Assembly: GCF_003044565.1 (NCBI RefSeq)
Contig: NZ_POXG01000001.1
Location: forward strand, 779,956 to 843,955
DNA length: 64,000 bases
Direction of reading: 5' to 3'
Source of the DNA: Neisseria sicca
Lineage (GTDB): Bacteria > Pseudomonadota > Gammaproteobacteria > Burkholderiales > Neisseriaceae
A program made the position numbers and the translations under genes. Shown here one piece after another: positions 16,221-24,899 of this stretch. The notes beneath the pieces are model-generated. The model was given only the letters and a program-made list of their open reading frames with translations, was not told where the DNA came from and searched no databases. Position 1 is the stretch's first letter. Every line of letters begins with the position of its first letter.

Positions 16221-17264
16221 ATGAATATCCGCATAGTGTCGCTGGCTGCCGCCATTGCGCTTTCCGCCTGCTCGCCCAAGTCCGAACAGGCTGCCGACAA
16301 GGTGGCTGCGCCGGCGGCAAACGGCAAAGGCATTACGCTTTTAAATGTGTCTTATGATGTGGCGCGGGATTTTTATAAAGAATATAACCCGTTATTTATT
16401 AAAGAATATCAAGCAAAACATCATGGCGAATCTATTGAAATCCAGCAGTCTCACGGCGGCTCCAGCAAGCAGGCTTTATCTGTGGCGAACGGTTTGGCGG
16501 CGGACGTGGTCACCATGAATCAGACTTCCGACATCGAGCTGCTCGAACAAAAAGGCTTGGTCAAATCCGACTGGGCAAAACGCCTGCCCGACCAAGCCGT
16601 ACCTTACACCAGCACGACGGTTTTCCTCGTCCGCAAAGGCAATCCGAAACAAATCAAGGATTGGAACGATTTGACCAAAGACGGGGTAAAAATCGTACTC
16701 GCCAACCCGAAAACCACGGGCAACGGCCGCTATGCCTTTTTAGGCGCATACGGCTACGGTTTGAAGGCGTTTGGCGGAGATGAAGGCAAAACCAAGGAAT
16801 TTGTCGCTGCCCTGCTGAAAAATACGCCGGTCTTTGAAAGCGGCGGCAGGGCGGCAACGACGACGTTCAGCCAGCGCAATATCGGCGATGTTTTGATTAC
16901 TTTTGAAAACGAGGCAAACCATGTCAGCAAAAAACTGACTCAGGATCAATTTGAGATTGTTTACCCGAGCTATACGATTTTGTCGGAAACGCCTGTTGCC
17001 GTCGTGGACAGTGTGACGGATAAAAAAGGCACGCAGCAGGCGGCGCAGGAATATCTGTCCTACCTCTGGAGCAAACCTGCCCAAGAGCTTGCCGCCAAGC
17101 TGTATCTGCGTCCGCGCGACAGCGAAGTCCTCGCCGCACACAAAGCTGATTTTCCGGATATCGAAACTTTCAATCTGAATGAAAAATTCGGCACATGGCC
17201 TGAAATCATGAAGAAATATTTTGCCGACGGCGGCTTGGTGGATCAGCTCTCGCCCAAACGCTAA
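16221..17264 (+). CDS. sbp: Periplasmic sulfate-binding lipoprotein
   Basis: This is the substrate-binding part of a sulfate/thiosulfate ABC importer. The signal peptide ends in the lipobox LSAC (Cys17), so the protein is lipid-anchored. The mature part has the family phrases LNVSYDVARDFYKEYN near the start, QSHGGSSKQA, ADVVTMNQTSD, and NPKTTGNGRY, all of which contact the oxyanion. Length 347 is normal. AGGAG lies seven bases before the ATG. The permease and ATPase genes are not adjacent. It is near cysG and cysD, so this part of the genome gathers sulfur uptake functions. Confidence 0.95.
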   Translation: MNIRIVSLAAAIALSACSPKSEQAADKVAAPAANGKGITLLNVSYDVARDFYKEYNPLFIKEYQAKHHGESIEIQQSHGGSSKQALSVANGLAADVVTMNQTSDIELLEQKGLVKSDWAKRLPDQAVPYTSTTVFLVRKGNPKQIKDWNDLTKDGVKIVLANPKTTGNGRYAFLGAYGYGLKAFGGDEGKTKEFVAALLKNTPVFESGGRAATTTFSQRNIGDVLITFENEANHVSKKLTQDQFEIVYPSYTILSETPVAVVDSVTDKKGTQQAAQEYLSYLWSKPAQELAAKLYLRPRDSEVLAAHKADFPDIETFNLNEKFGTWPEIMKKYFADGGLVDQLSPKR

Positions 17265-17310
17265 AAAACACCTTGCGCCCTGCCCCGCTTCGGCTTGCCA
17301 ATCAGGCGCA

Positions 17311-17356
17311 AACAGCCCGAAACCTTTTGTCAATCAGGTTTCGGGCTGTTTTATTT
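17311..17356 (+). terminator. Rho-independent terminator of sbp
   Basis: AACAGCCCGAAACC and GGTTTCGGGCTGTT form a 14-bp stem followed by TTATTTTT. It is not DUS-derived. Confidence 0.9.
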
Positions 17357-17490
17357 TTGAATGGGCAGCATCTTTTCAGACGACCTTGTCCATATCGCAC
17401 ATATCCTACTAGAAAATTTCATGCAGACTATGGTTTTCGAAAATACCCTGTTAGATCATATATTTCAGCTGTTATAAATTTATTTCTATT

Positions 17491-17776
17491 CTATATAGTT
17501 TCAAGTTTGGTGAGATACGACTTAACTAATGAGCTAACATCAACGAATAGAAGGAACTTCTCTATTTTTAGAAACAAATATAGGCCAATTTCCAATAATA
17601 GATTTGTTTATATCCATTGTTTCTAAATATTCTTTTGACTGATATGGGAAAAACCACCCATCATCATTTTCTCGTATATGAGATTCAACTATTAATAATG
17701 ACATTCCTATTTCTTGCTCTATTTGACTTAAAAAAGATACTGCAATTTTCTTTGCTTCTTGATAAGTAATTATCAT
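17491..17776 (-). pseudogene. Imm35-like immunity gene, probably frameshifted near the 3' end
   Basis: The intact frame (17540-17776, 78 residues, start MIITYQEAKKIAVSFL) matches the Imm35 pattern: an initial Tyr-x-Glu-Ala helix, then DDGWFFPYQSKEYLET and the IIGNWPIFV strand. It stops unusually soon after that strand. A shift of one base at the stop opens a further 17 codons (VDVSSLVKSYLTKLETI) to a TAG at 17491, which reads like the normal C-terminal helix. Either the tail is dispensable or the gene has a recent frameshift. The gene is AT-rich and stands alone with no toxin nearby, like the island at 5.6-7.1 kb. Confidence 0.5.
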
Positions 17777-17802
17777 GGAAATACTCCATCAAACTTGGCG
17801 CA

Positions 17803-18369
17803 TCATTTCACACACGGATTGTCCAAAACGACCGAGACATTGCGATCGGCTTTGTTCATATAAGTCATGCGGACTTTTTTGCCTTTGAATTCTGCCTTGA
17901 CGACGGATTCCAGCGTGGCGACATCTTGGATGAAGCCGAACTTTTTGTCTTTTGCGGAAATGAATTTGACCGGTTTTTCATGGAACAGCGAGTAGAAAGA
18001 CACGCCTTTATTATCTGCAGTCACGGCACATTGCGTTTTGCTGTCGGTGGCGATGACGGAGGAAAGCGTATGGGGCTTGTGGGTACGGTCGGCGAAGGTG
18101 GTGTAGGAATCATATGACCCGAAGCTGGTTCTTAATGCGAAGGTATTGCCAAGCCATTCATAGCTTGTCCTGTCTTCGGGAAGATTTTTTTCGATGGTTT
18201 TTTTGCCTGCAAAGAAAGAGCACTCTTGGGTTTTATGGTTGCAGACTTTTCTGATGCTGAACTGTTTGTCCGGAGAAGTGATGACGGTTTCGGCGGCAAG
18301 GCTGTTTGCGCTTGCTGCGGCGAGCATACAGCTTAAAAGAAGTGAGCGGATGGGGAGGGACGGTTTCAT
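17803..18369 (-). CDS. Exported protein of unknown function
   Basis: The first 26 residues are a standard signal peptide ending SLAAE. The mature protein (about 160 residues) has four cysteines, two of them close together (VCNHKTQEC), and a C-terminal ...NPCVK, so periplasmic disulfides are likely. Beta-rich appearance. I do not recognise the family. It is preceded by the Imm35-like gene, 27 bp away on the same strand, but the composition differs and I see no functional link. Confidence 0.65.
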   Translation of the reverse strand: MKPSLPIRSLLLSCMLAAASANSLAAETVITSPDKQFSIRKVCNHKTQECSFFAGKKTIEKNLPEDRTSYEWLGNTFALRTSFGSYDSYTTFADRTHKPHTLSSVIATDSKTQCAVTADNKGVSFYSLFHEKPVKFISAKDKKFGFIQDVATLESVVKAEFKGKKVRMTYMNKADRNVSVVLDNPCVK

Positions 18370-18481
18370 TTTGTTTGGTGTGTTGGTTGGTTTTTAATAT
18401 TGATTGAGCGGGTTTGAATGCAATGACGCACTCAATATGCCTGCCGGTTTGTTTATTTCAATCCGCCCAACCAATAATCCG

Positions 18482-18523
18482 AAGGTCGTCTGAAACTGTT
18501 TTTTAGCGTTTCAGACGACCTTT
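18482..18523. terminator. Converging DUS pair after ybaB
   Basis: Inverted DUS arms extended by AAAC/GTTT. It ends the dnaX-ybaB transcript. Confidence 0.75.
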
Positions 18524-18543
18524 ATTTGCTTTGCGGCGCGGGT

Positions 18544-18879
18544 TTAGCGGAAGAAATCGCCCATGCCTGCGGGCAGACCTTGGGTGAATGCGCCCATGGT
18601 TTTATTGGTGGTTTCTTCGGCTTTTTCAGAAGCAGCGTTGATGGCGGCAAGCACCAAATCTTCCAGCATTTCTTTGTCGTCTGCGACTTCTTGAATCAGG
18701 TCGGGGCTGATTTCGAGTTTGCGGACGACGTGGGAACAGGTCATCACGACTTTAACCAAGCCGTTGCCTGCTTCGCCTTCTACTTCGGTCTCGGCAAGTT
18801 TCGCTTGTGCTTTTTTCATGTTTTCCTGCATTTGCTGCGCCTGTTTCATCAGGCCGCCTAATCCGGCTTTTCCGAACAT
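18544..18879 (-). CDS. YbaB/EbfC family nucleoid-associated protein
   Basis: This 111-residue dimeric DNA-binding protein is almost always encoded just after dnaX, as here. The N-terminal helix is Gln/Met-rich ([21 protein letters not shown]), then [19 protein letters not shown] and the C-terminal helix with [15 protein letters not shown] and a final GLPAGMGDF. The family coats or bends DNA. A converging DUS pair lies between it and dnaX. Confidence 0.95.
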   Translation of the reverse strand: MFGKAGLGGLMKQAQQMQENMKKAQAKLAETEVEGEAGNGLVKVVMTCSHVVRKLEISPDLIQEVADDKEMLEDLVLAAINAASEKAEETTNKTMGAFTQGLPAGMGDFFR

Positions 18880-18937
18880 ATTTAAAACTCCTGTGGTTGA
18901 ATCGTTAAGGTGATGGGTTTATAGCGTTTGGTGTGAA

Positions 18938-18976
18938 GGGTCGTCTGAAAGCGGTTTGATGGTTTTCAGACGACCT
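18938..18976. terminator. Converging DUS pair between dnaX and ybaB
   Basis: GGTCGTCTGAAA and TTTCAGACGACC pair with a short loop. If active it would reduce read-through from dnaX into ybaB. Confidence 0.55.
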
Positions 18977-19020
18977 GAATGTTTATGTATCCGAAGAGAA
19001 ACGGAAATTATCGATTGCCG

Positions 19021-21216
19021 TTATTCCGCCTGCTCCGCCAATTCCAAAGAATCGGGCTGCCATTGGGCTTCGAAAACTTTTAAAACCTGACGCGCGGTTT
19101 CGTCGGCTTCGAGCAAATCCTGTGCCTGCTGTCTGCCTTCAAGTTGGAGGCGTTGGCGGCGCACGGTCGGGGTTTCCCAGCCGGCATCGTCGCGCCACGG
19201 TTCGGTTTGCAATTTCAACGGCAGGCCGTAGGCTTCGGCGAGCGTGTTTTTGATTTTGTCGAGCCGCTCTTTATTCGCGGTCGCGCAGGCTTCGTCGGTC
19301 ATCGACAGCATCATCAGATGGCTGCCTGCATCGTAGTGCGTCCATGCGGCGTGTTGCGCCAGCATTTGCGCGGCACCGAGCTTGCGGGCGAAGTGTCGGA
19401 CGATTGCCGCCCAGTTTTCAGTGGAAAACTCGGGCAACGGGGCGAACTGCGTGCCGTCTTCGTCGTCGCTGTCTTCTTCGGCTTCCGATTCTGCTTCTGC
19501 CGTATCGGCAGGAACGGCGTGTTCCCAATCCGGCGGCGGGGGCTTTTCCGCGCTGTCTGCTACGGGGTAGTCATGCTCGGGCGAACCGTAATCGTAGAAA
19601 GACTCTGCGGTATCGTCATGCGGAAACGCTTCTGCTTCTACGGCTTCAGCGATTGGGGTCGTCTGAATTGGGTCTGTGTTTTCAGGGTTTTCAGACGACG
19701 TATCATTCAAGGAAACATCGGTTTCGCTGTTTACTGCTTCGTTATCGGAAACTTGATTTTCAGATGACGTTTCGGCTTGAGGGGTCGTCTGAAACGGCGT
19801 TTCTGCTTCGTTTGCGGACGGGAGGTTTGTCGCTGCTGCTTCAGAGGTCGTCTGAACGCTCTCCGCCACCGCTTGCGCAGGCGTGTTCGATACAGTTTCC
19901 ACATCGCTCGGCGCATCTTCCCAAGGCGGTACGTCGTTGTTTTCTTGAGTCGGAACCGGTTCGGCAACCTTGTTTTCAGACGACGTTGCAGGCGCAGGGG
20001 TCGTCTGAACGGGCGGTTTGGCGGCTTCCGCCTTAGGAAGTTGCAAGGGCTTTTTTGCGGTATGGACACCCGTTTCGGCAGAATGCAGCTCGGTATTTTC
20101 GATATTTCCGCCAACATCGTGCGCATCCGCCGCCAACGGCGCAAATGCAAGCATACGCAGCAGGGTCATGACGAAGCCGGCGTATTCGTCAGGTGCAAGG
20201 CTCAAATCCTGTTTGCCGTGGATCGCGCATTGATAATAAAGCTGGATTTGTTCGCCGCTAAGTGCTTGGCTCAGTTGCAACAGGGTTTCGCGCTCAGGGT
20301 CGTCGTTCGCCAAAGCGGAAGGAACTGCCTGTATCAAGGCGAGGCGTTGCAACAGCATGGCAAGTTCGCTCAACGCGCTGTCAAAGCCGATGGCGCGTGC
20401 CGCCATTTCCTGCGCTTTCGCCAGCAGGGCTTCGCCGTCTTGGTTGACGATACCCGCCAGCAGTTCGTACAGATATTGCTTGTCCACCGCACCTATCATT
20501 TGGCGGACGTCTTGTTCGGCAACGCTGCCCGAACCCATGGCGATGGCTTGGTCGAGCAGGCTCAGGGCATCGCGCATCGAGCCTGCGGCGGCACGGCCCA
20601 AGAGTTGCAGGGCGGCAGGTTCGTAGGCGATGTTTTCGTTGTTTAAAACATGGGCAAGGTGGTCGGCAACCTGTTGCGAAGTCATGTTGCGCAAGACAAA
20701 TTGCAGGCAGCGGCTCAAAACGGTAATGGGGACTTTGTGCGGATCGGTGGTCGCGAGAATGAATTTGACGTGTTCGGGCGGCTCTTCCAGCGTTTTCAGC
20801 ATGGCGTTGAACGCGCTTTTGGAGAGCATATGTACTTCGTCGATGATATAGACTTTGTATTTGCCGGCGGTTGGCGCGTATTGGGCGTTTTCCAATACTT
20901 CGCGGATGTTGTCGATGCCGGTGTTGGAGGCGGCGTCGATTTCCAGCAGGTCAACGTAGCGTCCGGTGTCGATTTGCGTACAGCTTTGGCACACGCCGCA
21001 AGGCTCGCCGTGTTGCGCGTTTTCGCAGTTGAGGCTTTTCGCCAGAATACGGGCGATGGTGGTTTTCCCGACCCCGCGCGTACCGGTCAGCAGGTAGGCA
21101 TGGTGCAGGCGGCCTTCGTCCAGCGCGTTGCGCAAGGCTTTGACGACGTGTTCCTGACCGACTAAATCGGCAAAGGTTTTCGGACGCCATTTGCGGGCAA
21201 GAACTTGATAAGCCAT
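19021..21216 (-). CDS. dnaX: DNA polymerase III subunit tau (and predicted gamma) DnaX
   Basis: DnaX is the ATPase of the clamp loader; tau also tethers polymerase cores. Domain I shows the Walker A GTRGVGKTT, the zinc-binding cysteines between CENAQHGEPC and CQSC, DEVHMLS and LSRCLQ. The collar domain ends near residue 370. A long acidic linker follows (about 385-600) that contains many DUS copies read as TSSEN, FQTTP and VQTT. Codons 387-389 are GCA AAA AAG, a slippery A AAA AAG heptamer identical to the E. coli site; the -1 frame ends in a TAA after five more codons. Tau is 731 residues, gamma would be about 394. Confidence 0.96.
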   Translation of the reverse strand: MAYQVLARKWRPKTFADLVGQEHVVKALRNALDEGRLHHAYLLTGTRGVGKTTIARILAKSLNCENAQHGEPCGVCQSCTQIDTGRYVDLLEIDAASNTGIDNIREVLENAQYAPTAGKYKVYIIDEVHMLSKSAFNAMLKTLEEPPEHVKFILATTDPHKVPITVLSRCLQFVLRNMTSQQVADHLAHVLNNENIAYEPAALQLLGRAAAGSMRDALSLLDQAIAMGSGSVAEQDVRQMIGAVDKQYLYELLAGIVNQDGEALLAKAQEMAARAIGFDSALSELAMLLQRLALIQAVPSALANDDPERETLLQLSQALSGEQIQLYYQCAIHGKQDLSLAPDEYAGFVMTLLRMLAFAPLAADAHDVGGNIENTELHSAETGVHTAKKPLQLPKAEAAKPPVQTTPAPATSSENKVAEPVPTQENNDVPPWEDAPSDVETVSNTPAQAVAESVQTTSEAAATNLPSANEAETPFQTTPQAETSSENQVSDNEAVNSETDVSLNDTSSENPENTDPIQTTPIAEAVEAEAFPHDDTAESFYDYGSPEHDYPVADSAEKPPPPDWEHAVPADTAEAESEAEEDSDDEDGTQFAPLPEFSTENWAAIVRHFARKLGAAQMLAQHAAWTHYDAGSHLMMLSMTDEACATANKERLDKIKNTLAEAYGLPLKLQTEPWRDDAGWETPTVRRQRLQLEGRQQAQDLLEADETARQVLKVFEAQWQPDSLELAEQAE
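20050..20056 (-). promoter_or_regulatory. Candidate -1 programmed frameshift site in dnaX
   Basis: A AAA AAG spans codons 387-389. The shifted frame reads ALATS then TAA. Seventeen bases downstream, GGCGG-AAG-CCGCC can form a 5-bp hairpin. A clear upstream Shine-Dalgarno stimulator as in E. coli is not obvious. Confidence 0.55.
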
Positions 21217-21244
21217 AAGGTTTTCTCTGCTGGAAATAAATCGG

Positions 21245-21286
21245 AAGGTCGTCTGAAAAGTGGTTGAACGCCTTTCAGACGACCTT
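21245..21286. terminator. Converging DUS pair upstream of dnaX
   Basis: AAGGTCGTCTGAAA and TTTCAGACGACCTT lie between divergent genes, so a terminator role is uncertain. Confidence 0.5.
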
Positions 21287-21362
21287 GGAAGATGATGGGT
21301 ATTTTAGCATTTTTTTGATTTTTATTAAGGATTTTCTGTCTGCATATCGGGAAACGCGCGTG

Positions 21363-21377
21363 TATAATCGTTATAAT
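21363..21377 (+). promoter_or_regulatory. Candidate promoter of the epimerase-like gene
   Basis: Two TATAAT hexamers (21363-21368 and 21372-21377) lie about 40-50 bp before the ATG. No strong -35 is evident. Confidence 0.45.
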
Positions 21378-21414
21378 ATTACAAAATCTAAAATATCTTG
21401 AAGAACAAATCACT

Positions 21415-22128
21415 ATGTCTGAAATCATCTTACGCAATCATTCCGCATCCATGCAGATAAACACCTTGGGCGCATATGTGGACAATTTGGTTTTATACGG
21501 TCGGGAAGTGTTATTTCCAAAAACCACCGTCCAAGTCGGTACTGACACAAAATTACGCGGCGGGATGCACGTCTGCCTGCCGCAGTTCGGACCGGACAGT
21601 AAAAACCATTTGGCGCAACACGGCTTCGGCAGAACCTCCACTTGGGAAATCCGTTATCAAAACGAATCGGATGTCGGCTTGAGATTGATCAGTACGGCAA
21701 AAGGCTACGAAAACGTCGAATGGCTGCTGGATTACAGCCTGCCGAACGAAAACGAAGCGGTCGCTACATTGACCGTCTGCAATTACGGCGACGCACCCGT
21801 GCGCACTTCGCCCGGTTTCCATCCCTATTTCCCCGCCGTCGGCACCCAATTCGATTTCAACGGCGCGCCCTACGATGCCGACTATATCGCACATACGGAA
21901 TTTGTCGCCTCGCCGTCGGACACACATGTTGCGTTTGACGGACTGAAACTCGACATCCGAACGCAAAACCTGCCCGTTTATGCGCTTTGGAGCGACCGCA
22001 ACGGACAATACACCTGCGCCGAGCCTACCGCCGAAGGCAACGCATTTTTATCGCCCGCGCGCGGCGGACAGTTTGTTTCCGGACATGGCAAAAAGCATTA
22101 CGGTATGAAAATCCGTTTGATTGCTTGA
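21415..22128 (+). CDS. Aldose 1-epimerase-like (galactose mutarotase fold) protein
   Basis: This 237-residue protein belongs to the mutarotase-like superfamily of beta-sandwich sugar-binding enzymes. Visible signatures are the RGGMHVCLPQFGP start of the binding cleft, HGFGRTSTWE, the sugar-ring His in SPGFHPYF and the late CAEPTAEGNAF. It may be closer to the glucose-6-phosphate epimerase YeaD branch than to true galactose mutarotases. It is cytosolic and appears to be monocistronic, with its own promoter and a bidirectional terminator. The substrate cannot be told from sequence. Confidence 0.85.
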   Translation: MSEIILRNHSASMQINTLGAYVDNLVLYGREVLFPKTTVQVGTDTKLRGGMHVCLPQFGPDSKNHLAQHGFGRTSTWEIRYQNESDVGLRLISTAKGYENVEWLLDYSLPNENEAVATLTVCNYGDAPVRTSPGFHPYFPAVGTQFDFNGAPYDADYIAHTEFVASPSDTHVAFDGLKLDIRTQNLPVYALWSDRNGQYTCAEPTAEGNAFLSPARGGQFVSGHGKKHYGMKIRLIA

Positions 22129-22161
22129 GTTTGGAGTGAATTGATTTCAAACTCTCAAATA

Positions 22162-22189
22162 AAAAACCACCTTGGAGAAGGTGGTTTTT
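22162..22189. terminator. Bidirectional terminator
   Basis: AAAAACCACCTT and AAGGTGGTTTTT pair around GGAG. It serves the epimerase-like gene on one strand and mltB on the other. Confidence 0.9.
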
Positions 22190-22194
22190 GAATA

Positions 22195-23277
22195 TTACAA
22201 ACCGTTGTTGTTGATTGCATTGGCAATATCACGCACGGCGGTAACATACATCCGGCTGTTGTTATACTGCCAAACTGTATAGAAATTATTCAGACCGAGA
22301 TAATATTCAAATACGCTCGGACTGGTTTCCAAGCTGAACAAAACAGCTTTCTCATTGTCTGCAACCGCTTTTTGCGGAACCACGCCCATCGCTTTGAAAT
22401 CGGCAACGGTACGGTTCAAAGCCGTTTTCTCGTCAATGATGGCTTTCAAGTCAGGCGTAATCGTCAGATTGACGGGAACAATCATTTTACCGCCTGTTTT
22501 CCAGCCGTGCTGCTTCATATAATTGGCAACAGAGGCGGCAACGTCACCGATATTGTTCCAAATGTCGCGGTGTCCGTCGCCATCATAATCGACCGCCCAT
22601 TTGCGATAGCTCGAAGGCATGAATTGCGGCATACCCATCGCGCCCGCATAACTGCCTTTGAAGTCAAAAACGTTCTCTTTTTCTTCTTTCGCCATCAGCA
22701 AAAGCTCAATCAGCTCGTTTTGGAAAAACTCAGCTCGGCGCGGATAATCAAAACCCAAGGTACTCAAAGCATCGGCAACACGGAAGCTGCCGGTATTTTT
22801 GCCGTAGTTGGTTTCAATACCGATAATCGCCACAATCAGCTCGGCAGGTACGCCATATTTGCGTGCCACATCATCGATAACGGCACGGTTGGCAGCGTAA
22901 AACTGTTTGCCGCCGTTGAATTTTGACGCACCAGAGTTGCCTGTACGGAATTCATACCAAGGGCGAGAAGTGGACGGGCGGTACATGATATTGATGATAT
23001 TGCCCTTGTAAACCACGCCATTGAAGAAGTTTTGCAACTCAGCTTCCGTAAACTGCTTTTTCGCCGCCTCGTAACGGATAAACTGGCGGACATTGGTATT
23101 AGCATTAAAGCCGCTGCTGGCAACCGATTCCGCAGCAGAATCAAAAGCAGGACGCTGGTTTTTGCTTTGATTAATCGGCTCAACCGTTTTACCGGACTCA
23201 ACGTTTGTTTTGGTTGTATTGCAAGCAACAAGCAGCAACGCAGTTGATATCACAAGAGAAGGAAGAAGTTTTTTCAT
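22195..23277 (-). CDS. mltB: Membrane-bound lytic murein transglycosylase B
   Basis: MltB cleaves the glycan strands of peptidoglycan with formation of anhydro ends. From ATG 23277 the protein is 360 residues, with a lipoprotein signal MKKLLPSLVISTALLLVAC (Cys19). The catalytic Glu lies in AIIGIETNYGKNTGSF, followed by the DALSTLGFDYPRRAEFF and GSYAGAMGMPQFMPSSY blocks of lytic transglycosylase family 3. The frame is open another 27 codons upstream, but that part is the DUS hairpin and has no signal. It acts at the inner face of the outer membrane. Confidence 0.94.
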   Translation of the reverse strand: MKKLLPSLVISTALLLVACNTTKTNVESGKTVEPINQSKNQRPAFDSAAESVASSGFNANTNVRQFIRYEAAKKQFTEAELQNFFNGVVYKGNIINIMYRPSTSRPWYEFRTGNSGASKFNGGKQFYAANRAVIDDVARKYGVPAELIVAIIGIETNYGKNTGSFRVADALSTLGFDYPRRAEFFQNELIELLLMAKEEKENVFDFKGSYAGAMGMPQFMPSSYRKWAVDYDGDGHRDIWNNIGDVAASVANYMKQHGWKTGGKMIVPVNLTITPDLKAIIDEKTALNRTVADFKAMGVVPQKAVADNEKAVLFSLETSPSVFEYYLGLNNFYTVWQYNNSRMYVTAVRDIANAINNNGL

Positions 23278-23319
23278 ATCTGGATTTATAGTCACTAAGG
23301 AAGCAGTCTTAATTATGCA

Positions 23320-23378
23320 AAAAGGTCGTCTGAAAGACGGCAGGAATATACATTCCATTCCCTTTCAGACGACCTTTT
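23320..23378. terminator. Converging DUS pair, end of the ribosomal operon
   Basis: AAAAGGTCGTCTGAAAG and CTTTCAGACGACCTTTT pair. It lies between rplI and mltB, both leftward. Confidence 0.8.
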
Positions 23379-23389
23379 AAGACTGTCTA

Positions 23390-23842
23390 TTACTCGGCAG
23401 CCGCAACAACAGCAACAGTAATCGCAGCAACAGCGTCAGTGTGCAGAGCCACTTCAACTTCGTACTCGCCTACGGCTTTCAGAGGGCCGTTAGGCAGGCG
23501 GACGTTGGATTTTGCAGCTTCAACACCTGAAGCAACAATCGCAGCAGCGATGTCGGCATTGGTAACGGAACCAAACAGACGACCGTCCACACCGGCTTTT
23601 TGAGCGATAGTGATGGTTTGACCGTCCAGTTTTTCTTGACGTGCTTTAGCATCGGCCAAGATTTCGGCTTGTTTGGCTTCCAATTCGGCACGGCGTGCTT
23701 CGAATTCTTTCATGTTGGCTTCAGTAGCGCGTTTGGCTTTGCCGGCAGGAATCAGGAAGTTACGGGCATAACCGTTTTTCACGGTAACGATATCACCCAA
23801 GTTGCCCAAACCGCCGATTTTCTCTAACAGAATAATTTGCAT
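23390..23842 (-). CDS. rplI: 50S ribosomal protein L9
   Basis: L9 binds 23S rRNA and limits frameshifting. The start [30 protein letters not shown] is the L9 signature, then a long central helix rich in Ala, Glu and Lys (about 45-75), and a C-terminal domain with [14 protein letters not shown]. The length is 150. It is last in the rpsF-priB-rpsR-rplI operon, 16 bp after rpsR. Confidence 0.98.
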   Translation of the reverse strand: MQIILLEKIGGLGNLGDIVTVKNGYARNFLIPAGKAKRATEANMKEFEARRAELEAKQAEILADAKARQEKLDGQTITIAQKAGVDGRLFGSVTNADIAAAIVASGVEAAKSNVRLPNGPLKAVGEYEVEVALHTDAVAAITVAVVAAAE

Positions 23843-23858
23843 GATTTAAACTCCAAAA

Positions 23859-24089
23859 TTATTTGTGTTGATCGGTGTAAGGCAACAGAGCCAGGAAGCG
23901 TGCGCGTTTGACTGCAGTAGCCAATTGGCGTTGGTAATGCGCTTTGGTGCCGGTGATGCGGGCAGGGATAATTTTGCCGTTTTCAGAAATGAAGTCTTTC
24001 AGCAGATCAACTTGTTTGTAATCGACTTCTTGGATTTTTTCAGCCGTAAAGCGGCAGAATTTTCTACGTTTGAATGATTGACGAGCCAT
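23859..24089 (-). CDS. rpsR: 30S ribosomal protein S18
   Basis: S18 forms a heterodimer with S6 on the platform of the small subunit. The sequence contains the conserved [44 protein letters not shown] block and ends LLPYTDQHK. It is 76 residues, lies six bases after priB, and is co-transcribed with rpsF. Confidence 0.98.
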   Translation of the reverse strand: MARQSFKRRKFCRFTAEKIQEVDYKQVDLLKDFISENGKIIPARITGTKAHYQRQLATAVKRARFLALLPYTDQHK

Positions 24090-24095
24090 TGTCGT

Positions 24096-24392
24096 TTAAC
24101 CTTTATATTCTTTAATGTTCTGTATGCGGAGTATCGGTCTTGGGAAGCGTTTGCTGCGCTGTGCGAGAAAGCCTTCTGCTTCAACCATCATTTCTTGCCG
24201 ATACTGCCATTCTTCAGCCTGCTTACCTAAAATACGCGCGGGAATTTCAAAACTGACCAGGCATTTTTGCCCGTTTTCTTCCTGCCAAGATTCATGTTTT
24301 AACATAATATCCAAAACAGGAATTCCTGCCGGCGTATATCTCAAGGATTCAACCTTGTAAATCAGGGCGGTAAGCTTTGTAAGATTATCCAA
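24096..24392 (-). CDS. priB: Primosomal replication protein N, PriB
   Basis: PriB is a single-stranded DNA-binding OB-fold dimer that helps PriA restart replication forks. The 98-residue sequence has the beta-barrel pattern with [22 protein letters not shown] and ends [12 protein letters not shown]. It sits between rpsF and rpsR as in other beta- and gammaproteobacteria, two bases after the rpsF stop, so translation is probably coupled. Confidence 0.93.
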   Translation of the reverse strand: MDNLTKLTALIYKVESLRYTPAGIPVLDIMLKHESWQEENGQKCLVSFEIPARILGKQAEEWQYRQEMMVEAEGFLAQRSKRFPRPILRIQNIKEYKG

Positions 24393-24394
24393 TC

Positions 24395-24766
24395 TTATTC
24401 GGCTGCTGCAACTTCTTCAGCTGCACCGTTCAGCAAGTTTTTTGCTTTTTCGCCGCCCAGCATAGGAGAAGCTTCGGTTACAGCATGTTTTGTTTTGATG
24501 GTCAGATGGCGCAGTACGGCATCGTTAAAGCGGAAAGCGGTTTCCAGCTCTTCAACTACTTCAGGAGTAGTTTCGATGTTCATCAAAACATAGTGTGCTT
24601 TGTGGATTTTGTTAATCGGGTAAGCCAGTTGACGGCGACCCCAGTCTTCCAAGCGGTGGATTTTGCCGCCGGCTTCGGCAATCATGGTTTTGTAACGTTC
24701 AACCATAGCAGGCACTTGCTCGCTTTGATCAGGATGAACGATAAACACGATCTCATAATGACGCAT
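24395..24766 (-). CDS. rpsF: 30S ribosomal protein S6
   Basis: S6 pairs with S18. The sequence begins [19 protein letters not shown] and includes [25 protein letters not shown], both diagnostic. The 123-residue length includes an Ala/Glu-rich tail. AGGAG lies seven bases before the ATG. It is the first gene of a four-gene operon with a clear promoter and a leader hairpin. Confidence 0.98.
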   Translation of the reverse strand: MRHYEIVFIVHPDQSEQVPAMVERYKTMIAEAGGKIHRLEDWGRRQLAYPINKIHKAHYVLMNIETTPEVVEELETAFRFNDAVLRHLTIKTKHAVTEASPMLGGEKAKNLLNGAAEEVAAAE

Positions 24767-24794
24767 GTTATCTCCTTATGGATGATTAAATACA

Positions 24795-24821
24795 GCCTTT
24801 TGCCATGCGAAAGCAAAAGGC
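24795..24821 (-). promoter_or_regulatory. Leader hairpin of the rpsF operon
   Basis: GCCTTTTGC and GCAAAAGGC form a perfect 9-bp stem with a 9-base loop in the 5' leader, between promoter and rpsF. Position fits the S6:S18 autoregulatory leader known in other bacteria, but I do not see its conserved CCG loop element clearly. Confidence 0.45.
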
Positions 24822-24838
24822 AAGGTTGAAAGCGTCGG

Positions 24839-24867
24839 ATTATAACTGAAATCCAATTCTGCTACAA
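24839..24867 (-). promoter_or_regulatory. Promoter of the rpsF-priB-rpsR-rplI operon
   Basis: On the minus strand TTGTAG (24867-24862), a 17-bp spacer and a perfect TATAAT (24844-24839). The leader would be about 65 bases. Confidence 0.7.
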
Positions 24868-24899
24868 GCACACAATGCTTTCTGAAAAATATTCCATTT

